Shown piece by piece: positions 60,353-64,000 of a stretch of 64,000 nucleotides of DNA. This DNA comes from Siphonodentalium dalli (Eukaryota > Mollusca > Scaphopoda > Gadilida > Siphonodentaliidae). The stretch lies in assembly GCA_032622095.1 (NCBI GenBank), contig CP136065.1, positions 217,476,151 to 217,540,150 of the forward strand, read 5' to 3'. Within the stretch, counting starts at the first letter, position 1; each line of letters starts with the position of its first letter. Both the position numbers and the translations under genes were made by a program. The notes under the pieces were generated by a model, which saw only the letters and a program-made list of their open reading frames with translations, had not been told where the DNA came from and searched no databases.

Positions 60353-60893
60353 CACTGAAAAAAAAAACTTAGTCATAGCCTTAGTCAACCCGTAACTTAG
60401 TTATTTTTGACTAACTTAGCCAAAAGTAACTAAGTGTTACCTTAGTCACATCTTACTAATTCTTAGTTACTAAGGTTGACATTTTCGTGATTCAGTCATG
60501 CCGGCAAAACTCAATAGTATACTTATCGGCGACATATTATACACAGCAATGACACCATACAGTATAACTGAATCTTAATCTGCTCCATACAGTATAACTG
60601 CTTTTTTCAATGTTTTGCACAAGTGAACGCAAACCGCCAATTGGCTTTAACCAAGAGTGCATCAGATAATGAAAAATTGCTTCGATGGATAGGATATGTT
60701 TGACTAACTTAGCCAAAAGTAACTAAGTTTGACCTTAGTCACATATTACTAATACTTAGTTACTTAGGTTAATATTTTCGTCAAAAAAAAAAATTAGTCA
60801 TAGCCTTAGTCAACCCGTAACTCAGTTATTTTTGACTAACTTAGCCAAAAGTAACATAATGACTAAGGCTATGACTAAGTTTTTTTTTCAGTG
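60353..60893. mobile_element. CACTG-ended MITE, copy 1
   Basis: 541 bp with inverted ends starting CACTGAAAAAAAAA, then ACTTAGTCATAGCCTTAGTC. The interior has several copies of TTTTGACTAACTTAGCC and AAAAGTAACTAAGT. No clear target duplication, so CACTA-like or Chapaev-like remains open. Confidence 0.8.
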
Positions 60894-60902
60894 TACATTT
60901 TA

Positions 60903-62015
60903 TATGCATGTACAACTACAAGAGAGGATATACGTGTACTAGTACTGCACTGTGCGCACCAGTGTAACTCACACGCTTCAATGTCAACAAATAGACAACA
61001 AACAATGTATATTATATAATATCGCATTCATTCTGTGTTAATCGGGTCGGTACGTATATGGCGAGTACGTAATTTTAACTCAAATTATTGTTTCTCCATT
61101 TTGTGGCCGACATTTTAATCACTAAAATCAGAGTGATTTAGACGTGATATTGGCGTCGAACGAACTAAAAGAGACGACATATTACATAAATAACAACCAT
61201 GGCGTATTTAGAGAGCGGATAAAATCAGGATAAAAAAGAAGTTATGAAAATAATCTGCGAAACCGTTCATCGTGTATTGTTGAACTAATTATTCAGACTC
61301 AGTCAGAGCTCTGTTTTCATTCAACAAGTGGACAATTTGTCAATAATGGTTTGATTCTTTATTCTACATGTGAAAGAACAGCGCCTGAAATATTTGCTGC
61401 CAAAATTAGATGTGTGACTGATGACTTCTTCAAGGTTACATGTACACAGTACAGTACATACGGTGTGGTGAACGTTTTTCGCAGTGGCATTGTGGACGAG
61501 CACCCTAAGGCCTAACTTGAACTTGATGTGCATTCCGGCTTGGTGGTCGAGGCTGTTACCTGTTCGATTGCGGACAGTTGTTAAAGACGGTCTGATTTCG
61601 GTTCCTTCGATAACCGGACAAGTTTATATTCTGCGAAAAAAAGGCTTATTAATCATTGACAATTTCCACTAAATTCATCTAGAGCAGAGATGCATGCCAA
61701 TTAATCGATGAATCATGATATGATCCTTTCAATCGAATCAATGGTCTGACAATGTCGTCTGATGTCAAGCAATAGTGACAATAATATCAACGACTCAACG
61801 AGCAGCTACATGTGTATTAATATTATAATGTTGAAAATGCAGTTCATGACAGTACTTGTTCAGAATCTAATTCTTTCAGAGCACATCAATATGATCGACA
61901 TGCATGTACAAGTTCTACAAGAGAGGACATACGTGTACTAGTACTGTAGTGTGCGCACCAGTGTAACTCACACGAGGTTCAATGTCAACAAATAGACAAA
62001 CAACAATGAAACCGA
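60903..62015 (+). repeat. Direct repeat of about 110 bp, spaced 1 kb
   Basis: 60903-61012 and 61895-62010 share ACGTGTACTAGTACTG, GTGCGCACCAGTGTAACTCA and CAATGTCAACAAATAGACAA. The 880 bp between them show no gene; frames at 61321-61672 are not convincing. Confidence 0.8.
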
Positions 62016-62199
62016 TGCTGTGTCGTGATGGATGATCACATTGTTTTAATAGTTAATAAAATTTATTTTTATACCTGTAAGTCATTATTTTCAGTTATTT
62101 TAATCTGCAGTTGCGATGTTCAGCTGAGATTGCAGGGCTATGATACCCCCAATAATTAGGTCCAATTAAATGTACTAATGTATACAGTGATGACATAGT

Positions 62200-62292
62200 C
62201 AAGCCGTAGTTATTTCTGACTAAGGCCTTAGTTATTTCTGACTAAGGCCTTAGTCATTTCTGACTAAGGCCTTATATTATATGTTATATCTA
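62200..62292 (+). repeat. TTTCTGACTAAGGCCTTAG tandem motif
   Basis: Three tandem copies of the motif that fills the next MITE, directly outside its left end. Confidence 0.75.
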
Positions 62293-62582
62293 CACTGAAA
62301 AAAAACTTAGTCAAAAGTAACTAAGTTACCTTAGTCAGAACCCCAGTCTCAAAACTAACTAGCTTAGCTTAGTCAGAAATGACTAAGGTTGCCCTTAGTC
62401 ATTTCTGACTAAGGTCTGACTAAGATTGCCCTTAGTCATTTCTGACTAAGGCCTTAGACCTTAGTCAGAAATGACTAAGGGCAACCTTAGTCATTTCTGA
62501 CTAAGCTAAGCTAGTTAGTTTTGAGACGGGGGTTCTGACTAAGGTAACTTAGTTACTTTTAACTAAGTTTTTTTTTTCAGTG
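62293..62582. mobile_element. CACTG-ended MITE, copy 2, almost fully palindromic
   Basis: 290 bp from CACTGAAAAAAAACTTAGTC to its inverse; the two halves pair nearly base for base (about 140-bp arms). The interior repeats CTTAGTCATTTCTGACTAAG, itself a palindrome. Confidence 0.88.
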
Positions 62583-62759
62583 CTCACAGTAGGTGAATGT
62601 CCGAGCTCGAGATTGAATCATTTAGTTGAACCGATTTTGATTGGCATCGTTTACAATCTTGGAATTTCTCTCGGGATCTGTTTCAATGTTTATTGCGATA
62701 TCGACTCACAAAACATGTAATCTCGAGCTGGGACCAACCCTCCTCTGAATTACGTGAAG

Positions 62760-64000
62760 TTGATTAACAAGGAACAAGTATTAATAAAGAAATGTATCAT
62801 TTGCGTTGTTGTTCAATGTTATAAAGTTCCCATGTTTTTAACGGTGGCATGTGGTCTCTACGGGCGAAACCTGAGTTGAGATTAAAGGGTTACTGTACGC
62901 CATTTTCTATAAATTCCCGGTAATAACAACGACCTAATATCGATATTATATGGAAAACTAAGTAATTTTAGTTGATGTTGTATTCTGTAAACGATTGGGT
63001 TAATAGGTTATCTTAAAATCAAAGTTAATAATTTTATATAAATTTAACCATAACTTAAAATAAATTACGAATTTCCGTGTACAAGACGTAATCAAATTAA
63101 TTCACGGATAGTGCATTGGGCAACGCGTGGCACACATGATTGTGTAGACAATTATATTGATACGGGTCGTAAACTCAAGCAACCCATGCACTGACTGGTG
63201 ACTATACATTAATTAAATGAGTATATAGGACTAGTATACATATAATATAACATGTATTTGATACATTTGCTTGAAAACTGTACAAAAATAACTCGACAAT
63301 GACAATTTGTATTTTCGCATTCTGGCTAATCTGACATCCGTAACATTACTGCGTACTCAACAGACTTTCAAATAATGGAAATCTGGTTACCTTATTCTGC
63401 GACTCAGAGACTATAGAAACCAACAACAACAATTGAGTACAGTATCCCTTTAAGGATATGATCTACATATAGATGTTATCGCGACGAAGGAGTCGTGCCC
63501 CTATGTGTCACCCCCCCCCCCCCCAATTTGGTACGCGGGATTCAGGCCATTTCCAGGCTGCACGCGGGATTCATACCCCTCTGTTAATATAACTGGTACA
63601 CGGGATTCATATGCCTAATTTAACCGTTATTCGGGGTTCCACATAAAAAGGCTGGTATATTCGCAGCTTTTAGGGCACATTGTGATTAGTTTCTAACCCA
63701 AATGACATATTTTATGAACTTCAGTCTGATATCTCTTAGATGTCTTGATATGTTAAAGTTATTAAGCTTCCGTCAGCAAATGTGTGAGAACTATGATATT
63801 ATTGTAAAATCGCTAAGTATGTATGTATTCCATGTTATCTTAACTGGTACGCAGGATTCACCCAGTCTGTTGACTGATATTCAGGATTCGGGTGTGTGAC
63901 ACCCTCATGCATTCCTCTCTTTCGTGAAAAACGACACCGTCCAAATACTTCTGTAATTCGTACCCGCAACCACCACTTACCAATCGATTCTGGTGCATGG
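62760..64000 (+). repeat. Dispersed repeat, right copy (1867-3545 family)
   Basis: Same blocks and order as 1867-2990, plus unique insertions (62880-63430). Includes C14 at 63511-63524 and GCTTCCGTCAGCAAATGTG near 63767. It runs off the window edge. Confidence 0.65.

Overview
The window looks like repeat-rich, gene-poor nuclear DNA of an animal, most likely a marine invertebrate (a mollusc or other lophotrochozoan is my best guess). The reasons are inferences: split exons with consensus splice sites, an exon of the animal-specific ninjurin family, DIRS/Ngaro-type and CR1/Jockey-type retroelements, a short element with tandem TTTGACCTTGA units ending in (AC)n(AGAC)n, and frequent TACATGTA motifs. 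There is no bacterial operon structure and no tRNA, rRNA or CRISPR array that I can see.

Layout. 1-1866 is a minisatellite that continues beyond the left edge. 1867-3545 is a dispersed repeat that ends in a 530-bp tandem duplication; a related copy closes the window (62760-64000). 5992-11031 is a complete-ended but mutated tyrosine-recombinase (Ngaro/PAT-like DIRS) retrotransposon with split direct repeats A1-ORFs-B1-A2-B2. 11.4-13.1 kb holds a piggyBac-type MITE made of palindromes and another TIR element. 13977-14354 (minus) is the last coding exon of a ninjurin gene. 14.4-20.8 kb holds hairpins, a 1.56-kb foldback element and an inverted pair of sequences beside a MADF-like segment. 21.3-25.3 kb holds a non-LTR fragment, MITEs, a short retroelement with a 13-bp target-site duplication, and a foldback.

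The second host-gene candidate is on the minus strand between 29154 and 27565: three exons with matching phases that would encode an unknown segment, a Glu/Gln-rich segment and a short acidic C terminus, followed by a polyadenylation signal. Around it, 29.8-35.4 kb and 39.9-46.9 kb are mostly non-LTR retrotransposons, one of them (32324-35436) nearly intact. One old element near 40-44 kb is split by a 2.9-kb TIR element that is itself split by a 1.6-kb TTAA element. 47.0-48.2 kb is a GAT/GAC microsatellite.

48.2-54.6 kb contains MITEs, an ORF1/FP-like fragment, a minisatellite, and a second, decayed copy of the 32-35 kb retrotransposon family interrupted by a 724-bp insertion with a 12-bp target-site duplication. 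54.8-64 kb is almost entirely DNA-transposon and satellite structure: a GTTTAAAC-rich TIR element, a large inverted satellite whose right arm carries a nested element that in turn carries a second piggyBac-type MITE, and two CACTG-ended palindromic MITEs.

The genes do not form a pathway. The working content is two partial host genes embedded in layers of transposons. All boundaries and family names come from reading the sequence; no database search was possible.
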